This document shows, piece by piece, positions 16,702 through 25,131 of a stretch of 64,000 bases of DNA. Made by a program: the position numbers and the translations under genes. A model generated the notes under the pieces. It worked only from the letters and a program-made list of their open reading frames with translations, ran no database searches and was not told where the DNA came from. Origin of the DNA: Clostridiaceae bacterium (GTDB lineage: Bacteria; Bacillota; Clostridia; Peptostreptococcales; Natronincolaceae); assembly GCA_018432235.1 (NCBI GenBank), contig JAHDLO010000009.1:62001-126000 (forward strand), read 5' to 3'. Each line of letters begins with the position of its first letter. Within the stretch, counting starts at the first letter, position 1.

Positions 16702-17396
16702 TGGAAAATAATCTAAGGATTTTGATAATTGAAGATGACAAATACATATTGAATTTTATTTCCCTTGCATTGAAGACCAGCGGCTTTACCTTTGACACTG
16801 CAAAAAATGGGATAGAGGGCATGTCATTATTTTATAGCAATAAGCCTGACATCATATTGCTTGATTTAGGACTACCGGATGTTGATGGCATTGAGATTAT
16901 TAAGTCCATCCGCTTGATGTCTGATGTGCCTATTTTAGTTGTATCCGCCAGAGGTCAGGAGAATGAAAAAATTTCTGCCTTGGACCACGGTGCAGATGAT
17001 TATATTACAAAGCCCTTTCACATGGGGGAGCTAATGGCCAGGATACGAGTAGTCCAAAGAAAGCTGAAAAGGTCCCTTCAGCCGGATAATGTTGAGATAT
17101 TTAAAATGGATTGCCTGACTATTGACTATGAACGGCGTATGGTTTTCGTAGATGATCATGAGGTCCATTTAACCCCGATGGAATACAAGCTGCTGCTTTT
17201 GCTGGTGGCAAACAAGGGGAAGGTTCTGACACATAATTATATATTAAAGGAGATCTGGGGCTATGGTGAAACCGGAGATTCTACATCTATACGAGTATTC
17301 ATGGCCAACCTCAGAAGAAAGATAGAAAAGGACAAGGCGGCACCACGATTTATATTAACTGAGGTTGGTGTAGGGTATAGATTTGCAAATGAATAA
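16701..17396 (+). CDS. KdpE-like OmpR-family response regulator
   Basis: 231 residues. Receiver domain with acidic pair EDD near 11-13, phosphoacceptor Asp55 in LLDLGLPD and Lys in ITKPF; C-terminal winged helix ending RRKIEKDKAAPRFILTEVGVGYRF. Start at the second ATG (16701), better spaced from GGAGGAG than the ATG at 16698; either overlaps the kinase stop, showing coupling. Partner of the KdpD-like kinase. No kdpFABC pump genes are in the window, so its target is likely another K+ system such as the Trk/Ktr-type gene that follows. Confidence 0.9.
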   Translation: MENNLRILIIEDDKYILNFISLALKTSGFTFDTAKNGIEGMSLFYSNKPDIILLDLGLPDVDGIEIIKSIRLMSDVPILVVSARGQENEKISALDHGADDYITKPFHMGELMARIRVVQRKLKRSLQPDNVEIFKMDCLTIDYERRMVFVDDHEVHLTPMEYKLLLLLVANKGKVLTHNYILKEIWGYGETGDSTSIRVFMANLRRKIEKDKAAPRFILTEVGVGYRFANE

Positions 17397-17415
17397 ATTT
17401 AGAAAGGATATCATT

Positions 17416-18072
17416 ATGAAAAATTTCCTTGTTATAGGCTGTGGACGTTTTGGCAGAAGTGTTGCTATTTCTTTAGCCAATATGGGCAAATGTGTGACGA
17501 TTATGGATTCAGATGAAGCAACGGTACAGCAATTATCCGATAAGGTTGCACATGCAGTGCAGGGGAATGCGACGGATATCAATACTTTAGAGATGTTAAA
17601 GCTGAAAAACTATGATGGTGTTGTGTTGGGTATTGGTACAGACATCAAAACCTCTATTCTCGTTGTTGTAAATCTCCAGGAACTGGGAGCTAAAAATGTA
17701 ATAGTAAAAGCCATTAATAAAACCCATGCAAAAATGCTGGAGCTTATGAATGTCCAGCGGGTCATATACCCTGAAATTGATAAGGGAGTAAGGCTGGCAC
17801 GGAGCTTAAGCACCTGTAATCTATTGGATTATCTAGAGATTTCACCAGATTATAGTATTGTGGAAATCATTGCATTGTCCAGTTGGATAGGAAAGTGTCT
17901 GATGGAATTAGATTTGCGCACTGAATATAACGTAAATGTAATGGCCATTAAACGTGGAGAAAGGGTTATGCTTTCCCTTGACCCTGAGGATGTTATAAGG
18001 AAAAACGATATTCTTGTTATCCTGGGGCATAATAAGAATCTAGAATGCTTTGAAGCAAAGGGTGACAGATAA
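17416..18072 (+). CDS. TrkA/KtrA-type potassium uptake regulatory subunit
   Basis: 218 residues from ATG 17416 (AGAAAGGA upstream); an earlier in-frame ATG lies inside the regulator gene. TrkA-N domain with nucleotide motif IGCGRFGRS and acidic MDSDE, then a TrkA-C domain from about 140 (YSIVEIIALSSWIGK). It binds NAD(H) or ATP and gates a membrane K+ transporter (TrkH/KtrB), whose gene is not in this window. Nineteen bases after the response regulator, so probably co-transcribed. Confidence 0.92.
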   Translation: MKNFLVIGCGRFGRSVAISLANMGKCVTIMDSDEATVQQLSDKVAHAVQGNATDINTLEMLKLKNYDGVVLGIGTDIKTSILVVVNLQELGAKNVIVKAINKTHAKMLELMNVQRVIYPEIDKGVRLARSLSTCNLLDYLEISPDYSIVEIIALSSWIGKCLMELDLRTEYNVNVMAIKRGERVMLSLDPEDVIRKNDILVILGHNKNLECFEAKGDR

Positions 18073-18106
18073 AGGGTTAATATAAATTGTATAACAGCAA
18101 ACCGTA

Positions 18107-18135
18107 TTGACATCGCTTTAAAGTAGTGCTAGGAT
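18107..18135 (+). promoter_or_regulatory. SigA promoter of the hisS leader
   Basis: TTGACA (18107-18112), exact 17-base spacer, TAGGAT (18130-18135) preceded by TGC. Predicted start near 18142, 19 bases ahead of the leader peptide. Confidence 0.7.
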
Positions 18136-18160
18136 TATTAAAAAGCAAGAGGTGAAGGAA

Positions 18161-18214
18161 ATGGATAAGAATTATATCATAGCAAAACTTCATCATCACA
18201 GGAAGCACTTGTAG
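18161..18214 (+). CDS. Histidine-rich leader peptide of hisS (MDKNYIIAKLHHHRKHL)
   Basis: 17 codons with a GAGGTGAAGGA ribosome binding site. Four of the last seven residues are His (CAT CAT CAC ... CAC). The His codons and stop overlap the left arm of the first attenuator hairpin. This is the classic design in which ribosome stalling at His codons during histidyl-tRNA shortage changes mRNA folding. Confidence 0.75.
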   Translation: MDKNYIIAKLHHHRKHL

Positions 18215-18258
18215 CCCGAAATGATATCACGGGTACAAGTGCTATTGGTGCTTGTACC
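18204..18258 (+). promoter_or_regulatory. Alternative hairpins of the hisS attenuator
   Basis: Segment 1 (18204-18218, AGCACTTGTAGCCCG) pairs with segment 2 (18230-18243, CGGGTACAAGTGCT) with a single bulge. Segment 2 can instead pair with segment 3: GGTACAAG (18232-18239) with CTTGTACC (18251-18258). Segment 3 also has TACCTGT, complementary to ACAGGTA in the terminator's left arm. Pairings 1:2, 2:3 and 3:4 are therefore mutually exclusive, as in trp/his attenuators. Confidence 0.7.
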
Positions 18259-18275
18259 TGTGGTGGCAAATAGTA

Positions 18276-18322
18276 GGAGGCCCGACAGGTATGTATATAC
18301 TTGCCGGGTCTTCTTATTTTTT
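18276..18322 (+). terminator. hisS attenuator terminator
   Basis: CCCGACAGGTAT (18281-18292) with ATACTTGCCGGG (18297-18308), 4-base loop; one mismatch, with G-T pairs extending the stem outward. Followed by a T-rich tail (18309-18322). It lies 30 bases before the hisS start. Confidence 0.85.
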
Positions 18323-18352
18323 GATAAAAATTAAAATAGGGAGGAATAAGAA

Positions 18353-19645
18353 ATGTCAACAGAATTGAGGAATTTAAAGGGAACATTTGATTTTATGCCT
18401 GAGGAGCAAAGGCTTAGAAATGAAATTATTGAGGGCCTGAAAAGTGTATTTGAGATTTATGGCTATCAGCCACTGGAAACGCCTACGATATGCTATTTTG
18501 ATATATTGTCCTCAAAGTATGCCGGCGGGGCAGAGATATTGAAGGAGGTCTACAGATTTCAAGATCAGGGACAAAGAGATATCGGACTTAGATACGACTT
18601 GACGATTCCCTTTGCCAGAGTCATCGGAATGAACCCTCAAATGAGGCTGCCCTTTAAACGATATGAAATAGGGAAGGTCTTCAGGGATGGCCCCGTAAAG
18701 GCAGGGAGAAACCGTGAATTTATTCAGTGCGATGTAGATATGGTAGGGGTAAAATCAATTCTGGCGGAGGCAGAGCTTATGATAATGTCTTATGAAGTAT
18801 TTAAAAAGCTTGGACTTGAGGTGGAGGTGCTATACAATAACCGAAAATTGCTCTCAGGAATTATAAGCGCAATTGGCATAGCGGAAAGCCAGGAAGCCAC
18901 CACCATGTTGAGCTTAGATAAGGTTGAGAAAATAGGTGAAGGAGGCGTAAGGACAGAGCTGGAGGAAAAGGGAGTAGAAGCAGCCCTTATCGACAGACTA
19001 TTTGAGCTGCTGAATCTTAAGGGAGAGGAGTTGTTGAACTACTTAAAGGAAAATCCCTTAAACGCTATGGTGCAGCAGGGCATAAAGGAGCTGGAGGAGC
19101 TTCAGGCCTATTTAGCTGCAGCGGATATACAGGATATATATGTGTTTTCTCCCTGGCTTTCAAGAGGCTTGGAAATTTATACCGGCACTGTTTTTGAGGT
19201 GTTTTTAAAGGATAGAAGCTTAAGCTGCAGCATAGGAGCCGGCGGCAGATATGATAAGATAATTGGTTCTTTTATAGACAAGGGAGAAGAATATCCCGCA
19301 GTGGGAATAACCTTCGGGTTGGATGTCATATATAGTGCCCTTGTTAATAAAGGTGCGACGACATCAAAGCCACCGGCACAGGTATATATCATACCGTTAG
19401 GCAGACCGCTGGAGGCACTGAAGCTAGTAACGGAGTTAAGAAGAAAAGGTATTGCTGTCGATATGGAAATGCAAGGCAGAAGGGTAGGAAAAAGCATGGC
19501 ATATGCAAGTAGGCTTGGGATACCCTATGTGATAGTCCTTGGGGATAACGAAGTCAGTGAGGGCAGCGTTAGTATTAGAAATATGAATAATGGGAGTGAA
19601 ATTAATGCTAGTATGGCGGAAGCATATAAGTATTTTCTTTACTAA
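18353..19645 (+). CDS. hisS: Histidyl-tRNA synthetase
   Basis: 430 residues, a normal class II HisRS length. It charges tRNA-His with histidine using ATP. Motif 1 region near 40-60; LRYDLTIPFARV and motif 2 RYEIGKVFRDGP (Arg of the ATP site) follow; motif 3 is GAGGRYD...VGITFGLD; a HGTP-type anticodon-binding domain occupies the last ~95 residues (AQVYIIPLG onward). HisZ can look similar, but the His-attenuator leader and complete anticodon domain favour HisRS. No his biosynthesis genes are nearby. Start ATG with GGGAGGA. Its stop overlaps the convergent gene by 4 bases. Confidence 0.92.
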   Translation: MSTELRNLKGTFDFMPEEQRLRNEIIEGLKSVFEIYGYQPLETPTICYFDILSSKYAGGAEILKEVYRFQDQGQRDIGLRYDLTIPFARVIGMNPQMRLPFKRYEIGKVFRDGPVKAGRNREFIQCDVDMVGVKSILAEAELMIMSYEVFKKLGLEVEVLYNNRKLLSGIISAIGIAESQEATTMLSLDKVEKIGEGGVRTELEEKGVEAALIDRLFELLNLKGEELLNYLKENPLNAMVQQGIKELEELQAYLAAADIQDIYVFSPWLSRGLEIYTGTVFEVFLKDRSLSCSIGAGGRYDKIIGSFIDKGEEYPAVGITFGLDVIYSALVNKGATTSKPPAQVYIIPLGRPLEALKLVTELRRKGIAVDMEMQGRRVGKSMAYASRLGIPYVIVLGDNEVSEGSVSIRNMNNGSEINASMAEAYKYFLY

Positions 19646-20703
19646 TATCTAGATGCTCCCACCATAGAACAAGCCACGAGAACAGTTAGGGGAATAGTCA
19701 GCACAAGTCCGATGCTTCCGCAAAGGGAACGTATGATTTCTCCTGCAATTATATCGGTGCTTAAAATATCAAGGGTTATTTTAGAATTAAAGAAAATCAA
19801 AAACAGCGGCATAGAAGCACCGGCATAGGCCAGTATTAGGGTATTTGTCATAGTAGACATAATGTCTTTACCTACGTTAAAGCCTGAAGCAGCCAGTTTC
19901 CCCAGGCTTACCCTCGGAGAATGCTGATATATTTCAAAAATGCAGGAGGATATGGACATGCTGACATCCATTATCGCCCCCAGAGTACCGATAATAATAC
20001 CACACATGAATAAGCCTCTGAAGTCAATGGTTAGCCCCAGCTCCGTCATTAAATAAGTTGCCTCCTCGGTGGCGGTGCCGGTTAAGGCTGCCAGATGGGT
20101 ATAATAATTTGCCAGAAGGCCTGCTATAATCGTGCCACCGCTGGTGCTGATGATGGCGGTAAAGCTTTTTTTAGTAAAGCCGCCGATAAGTATAAAGCTA
20201 ATGACAATTATAGATACTGAGGAAATAACAGTAACCCCTATGGGATTATGGCCTTGGATAATAAGCGGTATTATAATTTTAATGATTATTACCCCAGAAA
20301 CGCCTAGGGACACTAGGGACGAGATGCCTCTCAATCTGCCGAATATAATTACCACAATGATAAATATAACAAGTAATTGAATAATGTAGTCGGATCGATC
20401 AATGCTGTTTATGTATCCGTTTATTACACCATTTTCCTCATAGAGGCTGATGTTGAGTTTTTGTCCTATTCTAAGATCTATGACTCTGCTGGCATATATA
20501 GGAGCATATCTAATCTCCAGATGTTGATCCTTATGCTGCCCCTCCAAAAGTCTGACGGCAACTATTTTTTCGACTGTTGCAGAGGAAGAATTATCCTGAA
20601 GTCCTATTACCTGCGCCTTAACTATTTGATTTTCACTGGCGGCAGCATAGCCGCTTGAGGATATCAATAGCAACAGTATGATTACTACAATTCTCTTTAG
20701 CAT
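19642..20703 (-). CDS. YibE/F-like integral membrane protein
   Basis: 353 residues. Signal-like first helix, an exported ~90-residue OB-like segment (KAQVIGLQDNSSS...RIGQKLNISL), then about seven helices with GGTIIAGLL and GTLGAIMDVSMSISSC, both characteristic of the YibE/F family. Function unknown; transport has been suggested for the family. Convergent with hisS, sharing 4 bases at the ends with no terminator between. Confidence 0.85.
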   Translation of the reverse strand: MLKRIVVIILLLLISSSGYAAASENQIVKAQVIGLQDNSSSATVEKIVAVRLLEGQHKDQHLEIRYAPIYASRVIDLRIGQKLNISLYEENGVINGYINSIDRSDYIIQLLVIFIIVVIIFGRLRGISSLVSLGVSGVIIIKIIIPLIIQGHNPIGVTVISSVSIIVISFILIGGFTKKSFTAIISTSGGTIIAGLLANYYTHLAALTGTATEEATYLMTELGLTIDFRGLFMCGIIIGTLGAIMDVSMSISSCIFEIYQHSPRVSLGKLAASGFNVGKDIMSTMTNTLILAYAGASMPLFLIFFNSKITLDILSTDIIAGEIIRSLCGSIGLVLTIPLTVLVACSMVGASRY

Positions 20704-20989
20704 TCTAAGCTCTCCCTGGTTTTTTTATTTATATAACCTTATGAAAAGGATAGGACAAGTAGAACGCCAAAAAAAGATTATTAAGAGCAGTTTAATAATT
20801 CATACTGCAAGAGACTTTTGGGGTGTTAGGTATAGCTATGCTATATTTTTCATATGTAAATATAAATAAAGTCATGGAACAATTAGGTCAAGATTGCATT
20901 TTTTACTTTTATAAAAATATGATATTATAAAAGTAACTTAATAGTATTTTGAATATTTTGTAAATAAGCAATGAAAGAGGGGGGTTGTA

Positions 20990-22438
20990 ATGAAAAACCA
21001 AGTTAACAAAAAATGCAATCATAATAACTCATACATTTCAAGAGACCTCTTTGAGAACTCTGTTTTAAGACAGGTCATAGAGCATTCCTATGATGGCATA
21101 ATGGTTACTGATAATCGAGGGACGGTTTTAATAGCTAATCCTGCTTCTGTACGATTAATGCAAAAGGTTGAGGAAGAGGTTATCGGCTATAATGTACAGG
21201 ATTTAGTAAGAAAAGGGTATTACAATACTTCCACCACAATGGAGGCTATCCAAAAACGTAAAGCTGTCACTAGACTCGTAAAGCTTCCTTCAGGAGTAAA
21301 GCTGATGTCTACAAGTATACCATTAATAGATGAGAAAAATGAAATTGTAATGGTTATTACCAATACAAGGGATAAGGACTTGGTTGATACATACATTGCA
21401 GCTCTTGAACAGGAGCGAGACAAATCAGAGCATTATAAAAACGTTGTCAACTATTTAGAGGAGCTAGGCTCACAAAGCAAGGCGCCTATAGCAGAGAGCA
21501 AAATGATGAATGAAATAATACAAACAGCAGGCCTCATTGCAAAAACCGATAGCACAGTGCTATTACTTGGGGAAACTGGAACAGGAAAAGAGGTGATGGC
21601 CAGATATATTCATAAAAATAGCCTGAGACTTAAAGAACCCTTCATCCCTGTAAATTGTGCAGCTATCCCCAATGAGTTGATGGAATCTGAATTTTTTGGT
21701 TATGAAAGAGGTGCCTTCTCTGGTGCTAAGCTACAGGGAAAGCCAGGCTTTTTTGAAATAGCAAATAAAGGGACACTCTTTCTGGATGAGGTGGGTGAGC
21801 TGCCAATGAGCATGCAATCCAAGCTCTTGAGGGTATTAGAAACCGGAGAAGTTCAACGGTTGGGAGGCACCTCCTTTAAAAATACAAATGTAAGACTAAT
21901 AGCTGCCACCAATAAAGATTTAAAGCATATGATCAGCCAAAATCTATTTAGAGAGGATTTATACTATCGTTTAAATGTGATTCCGATTAAAATTCCACCT
22001 CTGAGGGAAAGGCCTGAGGATATCGTTGTATTGGCAGAAAAGTTCTTAGAGGAGTACAATCAAAAGTATAGCTTTAATAAGGTGTTTTCGGATACAACCC
22101 TACGGGGCTTTATCAATTACAAATGGCCGGGTAATGCCAGAGAACTAAGAAATCTAGTGGAAAGATTAGCAATCATAACCCCAGACAATATTATTGAGTA
22201 TGAAGACAAATCGGATGAAGGCTCAAAAGAGAATGGAAAAGCTCATGCACCTGCGAATATACCAGATAAAGAATTTGAGGGAACTTTAAAGGATGTCATT
22301 AAGACAGTTGAAGAAGAATATATCAACAGTGTGCTTAGGGCTTGCAACGGACGGATAGGAGATGCTGCTAAAAGACTGGGCATACATAGAACTATGCTTT
22401 ATAGAAAAATGAATGCTTTTAAGCAGCATGTTGAATAA
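20990..22438 (+). CDS. Sigma-54-dependent activator with PAS sensor domain
   Basis: 482 residues. PAS domain at about 25-130 (SYDGIMVTDNRGTVLIANPAS), AAA+ domain with Walker A GETGTGKE (194-201) and GAFSGA (241-246; the Ser variant of the sigma-54-contacting GAFTGA loop), Walker B TLFLDEVGELP, R-finger region, and a Fis-type HTH at the C-terminus (NGRIGDAAKRLGIHRTMLYRKM). It binds an upstream enhancer and opens sigma-54 promoters. A perfect -24/-12 promoter lies 176 bases downstream, ahead of the CoA-ester operon, its obvious target. The PAS ligand is unknown. Start ATG with GAGGGGGG. Confidence 0.93.
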   Translation: MKNQVNKKCNHNNSYISRDLFENSVLRQVIEHSYDGIMVTDNRGTVLIANPASVRLMQKVEEEVIGYNVQDLVRKGYYNTSTTMEAIQKRKAVTRLVKLPSGVKLMSTSIPLIDEKNEIVMVITNTRDKDLVDTYIAALEQERDKSEHYKNVVNYLEELGSQSKAPIAESKMMNEIIQTAGLIAKTDSTVLLLGETGTGKEVMARYIHKNSLRLKEPFIPVNCAAIPNELMESEFFGYERGAFSGAKLQGKPGFFEIANKGTLFLDEVGELPMSMQSKLLRVLETGEVQRLGGTSFKNTNVRLIAATNKDLKHMISQNLFREDLYYRLNVIPIKIPPLRERPEDIVVLAEKFLEEYNQKYSFNKVFSDTTLRGFINYKWPGNARELRNLVERLAIITPDNIIEYEDKSDEGSKENGKAHAPANIPDKEFEGTLKDVIKTVEEEYINSVLRACNGRIGDAAKRLGIHRTMLYRKMNAFKQHVE

Positions 22439-22447
22439 ATGGTTCAA

Positions 22448-22488
22448 TGATGCAGAAATTCAACAAAATAAGTAGACTTTATGCATCA
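22448..22488. promoter_or_regulatory. Candidate enhancer (UAS) for the sigma-54 activator
   Basis: Inverted repeat TGATGCA (22448-22454) and TGCATCA (22482-22488), about 130-165 bases before the -24 element, a usual enhancer distance. No T-run, so it is not a terminator. Confidence 0.35.
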
Positions 22489-22613
22489 ATCATTAATATT
22501 GAATATTGGTATCGCTTACGGAGGATAAACTTTGGCTTGCATAATTGCTGTTAAGTCAGAGTTTTTCTTTGTTTTAAGGGATTTGTAAAAAATAATGGCT
22601 ATGGATATTTTTA

Positions 22614-22630
22614 TTGGCATACATTTTGCT
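22614..22630 (+). promoter_or_regulatory. Sigma-54 (-24/-12) promoter of the CoA-ester operon
   Basis: TTGGCATACATTTTGCT: GG at 22616-22617 and GC at 22628-22629 with exactly 10 bases between, matching TGGCAY-N5-TTGCW. Start expected near 22641, 34 bases before the first gene. Confidence 0.85.
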
Positions 22631-22674
22631 CCTATATAAGCTGTCTTTAAAAAATATGGATTAGGAGGGATGAT

Positions 22675-23526
22675 ATGCGTATAAAAAATGTAGGTGTCGT
22701 GGGGTCTGGCTCTATGGGGACCGGTATAGCCCAGATAGCGGCTCAAAAGGGCTATGATGTAATCGTTTTCGGAATTTCAGAAGCTTCGCTTAATAACATG
22801 CTGGAAAGCATACGAGCAGTCCTTGACAAAGGCGTTAAAAAGGGGAGGCTAACGGAGGAGGAAAAGCAAGAAACCTTAAGCAGAATTAGAGTTACTAAGG
22901 ATTTGGCGGATTTAAAGGAGGTTGATTTAGTAATTGAAGCCATTATTGAGAAGCTGGAGGCAAAGCTGGATATATTTACTAGACTAGAGGAGATTTGCTC
23001 AGCTCACACAATTTTTGGTTCCAATACTTCAACAATGTCGATTACTAAATTAGCAAATGCTACCAAAAGGGCAGATAGAATGGCAGGAACACACTTCTTT
23101 AACCCTGCCCCTGTTATGAAGCTTGTAGAAATCATTAGAGGCTATTATACCAGTGATGAGACGGTAGCGATATTAAAGGACTTCGTAGCATCATTGGGAA
23201 AGGTGAGTATAGAGGTAAAAAAGGATTCACCTGGGTTTGTCGTAAACAGACTAATGCTACCACAGTTCAGAGAGGCCTATTTGGTTTATGAAGAAGGTAT
23301 AGCCTCCCTTGAGGATATTGATAAGGCCATGACCCTCGGATTAAATCACCCGATGGGACCCTTCGCCCTGATGGATTTTACTGGCCTTGATATTGCATAC
23401 GATTCCTTGATGTACTTGTATTCAGAATTTGCTCAACCCAATTGGGCGCCGCCTGCAGCGTTAAAGAGAATGATTAATGCAGGAAGATTGGGCAAAAAGG
23501 TTGGAAAAGGCTGGTATGACTATTAA
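22675..23526 (+). CDS. hbd: 3-hydroxybutyryl-CoA dehydrogenase
   Basis: 283 residues, the usual length. N-terminal NAD(P) motif VGSGSMGTGIAQIAA, catalytic His140 in GTHFFNPAPVM, SPGFVVNRLMLP at the start of the helical C-terminal domain. Interconverts acetoacetyl-CoA and (S)-3-hydroxybutyryl-CoA. First gene of the sigma-54 operon; the CoA-transferase follows after 19 bases. Such a set usually degrades or forms C4 acids via acetoacetyl-CoA. GGAGGGATG ribosome binding site. Confidence 0.92.
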   Translation: MRIKNVGVVGSGSMGTGIAQIAAQKGYDVIVFGISEASLNNMLESIRAVLDKGVKKGRLTEEEKQETLSRIRVTKDLADLKEVDLVIEAIIEKLEAKLDIFTRLEEICSAHTIFGSNTSTMSITKLANATKRADRMAGTHFFNPAPVMKLVEIIRGYYTSDETVAILKDFVASLGKVSIEVKKDSPGFVVNRLMLPQFREAYLVYEEGIASLEDIDKAMTLGLNHPMGPFALMDFTGLDIAYDSLMYLYSEFAQPNWAPPAALKRMINAGRLGKKVGKGWYDY

Positions 23527-23545
23527 AGGGAAGGGAGGGCTTCAG

Positions 23546-25093
23546 ATGTCAAAGTTGATTTCTGCTAGAGCAGCAGCAGATGTAATTAAGGATAATTCTA
23601 CTGTTGTATGGACAACAGCCGGTATGTGCGGTTTTGCTGAAGAAATGGCAATTGCTGTGGAAAATAGATTTTTAGAAACAGGATATCCACAGCATCTAAC
23701 CATTGTTCATAGCTGTGGCTGTGGAGATGGAAAAACAAGAGGAATGAGCCACTTAGCCCATGAAGACTTAACAGCTAGACTAATATCCGGCCATACTGGG
23801 CAGTCCCCCAGCATGGGGAAATTAATTTATGAAAACAAAATTGAAGCATATTTATTGCCGCAGGGGGTAATGGCGCACCTTTGGCGGCAGATCGCTGGTA
23901 AAAGGATAGGCGTTATAACCAAGGTGGGACTAGGCACCTTTGTTGATCCCCGGCTTGAGGGGGGAAAGGTGTCCGATAAAACAATCGAGGATATCGTAAA
24001 GGTAATAGAGCTGGAGGGAGAGGAGTGGCTGTTATATAAAGCCTTTCCAATAGATGTGGCAATAATCAGAGCAACAACCGCAGATGAGAGGGGCAATCTT
24101 TCAATGGAAAAGGAGGCCATTTTTCTTGAAGCGCTATCTATGGCACAGGCAGCAAAGAATAGTGGCGGCATTGTCATAGCGCAAGTGGAGCATTATGTTA
24201 AGGCCAATACATTGCATCCTCAAAAAGTAAAGGTACCGGGGGATTTAGTTGATTATGTTGTGAAAGCAGAGCCACAAAATCATATGCAGACCATAGGGAC
24301 ACTATTTAATCCTGCACTTTCAGGTGATATCAAGATTCCATTAGGCAGTATTCCAGCGATGCCTTTGGATGTTAGAAAGATTATTGCGAGAAGAGCAGCC
24401 ATGGAGTTAAAGCCTAATATGGTTATAAATCTTGGTATTGGCATGCCGGAGGGAATCGCCAGCATTGCTGCAGAGGAAGGAATAAGTCATCTCATGACGC
24501 TTACCACCGAGCTGGGGACCTATGGCGGTGTACCTGCTAAAGGACCGGATTTTGCAACAGCTTACAATGCAGAGGCTATAATTGAGCATGTGGCTCAGTT
24601 TGATTTCTATGATGGTGGAGGTCTGGATGCTGCTTTCTTAGGGCTAGCTCAAACGGATAAAGCGGGAAATCTTAATGTTAGTAAATTTGGTACACGAGTT
24701 GTGGGGCCTGGAGGCTTTATCAATATTTCACAAAATGCTAAGAAGGTCGTATTCTGTGGCACCTTTGCCAATGGTGCTGAGGTTAGTATTAAAGAAGGAA
24801 AGGCTACCGTTATCAAGGAGGGCCAGCCTAAATTTGTTGAAATGGTAGATCAAATTACCTTCAGTGGCAGGTATGCAACCATGACAAAGCTGCCGGTGCT
24901 TTATATTACTGAGCGTGGCGTGTTTACGCTATTAGAGGGAGAAATGACTTTGATAGAGATAGCACCAGGTATAGACCTAGAAAGAGATATACTAGCTGCT
25001 ATGAAGTTTACTCCTAAGATTTCGACTAACTTAAAGCTAATGAATCCAGAAATATTTAATGACAATTGGTATAAGCTTAAGGATAGCTTATAA
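23546..25093 (+). CDS. Family I CoA-transferase, fused alpha/beta (acetate/3-oxoacid or propionate type)
   Basis: 515 residues from ATG 23546 (GGGAGGG 7 bases before); the longer frame would overlap hbd. The alpha half is at about 1-260, the beta half from 275. Catalytic Glu322 lies in TTELGTYGGVP, the residue forming the glutamyl-CoA thioester. The single-chain form resembles YdiF/Pct. It moves CoA between acyl-CoA and acetate or a 3-oxo acid, so it could activate the acid brought in by the adjacent permease. The exact substrate is unknown. Confidence 0.9.
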   Translation: MSKLISARAAADVIKDNSTVVWTTAGMCGFAEEMAIAVENRFLETGYPQHLTIVHSCGCGDGKTRGMSHLAHEDLTARLISGHTGQSPSMGKLIYENKIEAYLLPQGVMAHLWRQIAGKRIGVITKVGLGTFVDPRLEGGKVSDKTIEDIVKVIELEGEEWLLYKAFPIDVAIIRATTADERGNLSMEKEAIFLEALSMAQAAKNSGGIVIAQVEHYVKANTLHPQKVKVPGDLVDYVVKAEPQNHMQTIGTLFNPALSGDIKIPLGSIPAMPLDVRKIIARRAAMELKPNMVINLGIGMPEGIASIAAEEGISHLMTLTTELGTYGGVPAKGPDFATAYNAEAIIEHVAQFDFYDGGGLDAAFLGLAQTDKAGNLNVSKFGTRVVGPGGFINISQNAKKVVFCGTFANGAEVSIKEGKATVIKEGQPKFVEMVDQITFSGRYATMTKLPVLYITERGVFTLLEGEMTLIEIAPGIDLERDILAAMKFTPKISTNLKLMNPEIFNDNWYKLKDSL

Positions 25094-25131
25094 AGGGTGA
25101 TTTGATCAATATTTAAAAGGGAGGAAAGAAA

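Noticed and set aside
18142..18352. T-box riboswitch before hisS
   Set aside because: The conserved T-box antiterminator sequence (AGGGTGGNACCGCG) is absent, while a His-rich leader peptide with competing hairpins is present.
20678..20869. 63-codon frame after the YibE/F gene
   Set aside because: It starts inside the opposite-strand signal peptide region and lacks a ribosome binding site.
22532..22548. Second sigma-54-like site (TTGG...TTGCT)
   Set aside because: The GG and GC are 11 bases apart instead of 10; the site at 22614-22630 has the exact spacing and is nearer the gene.
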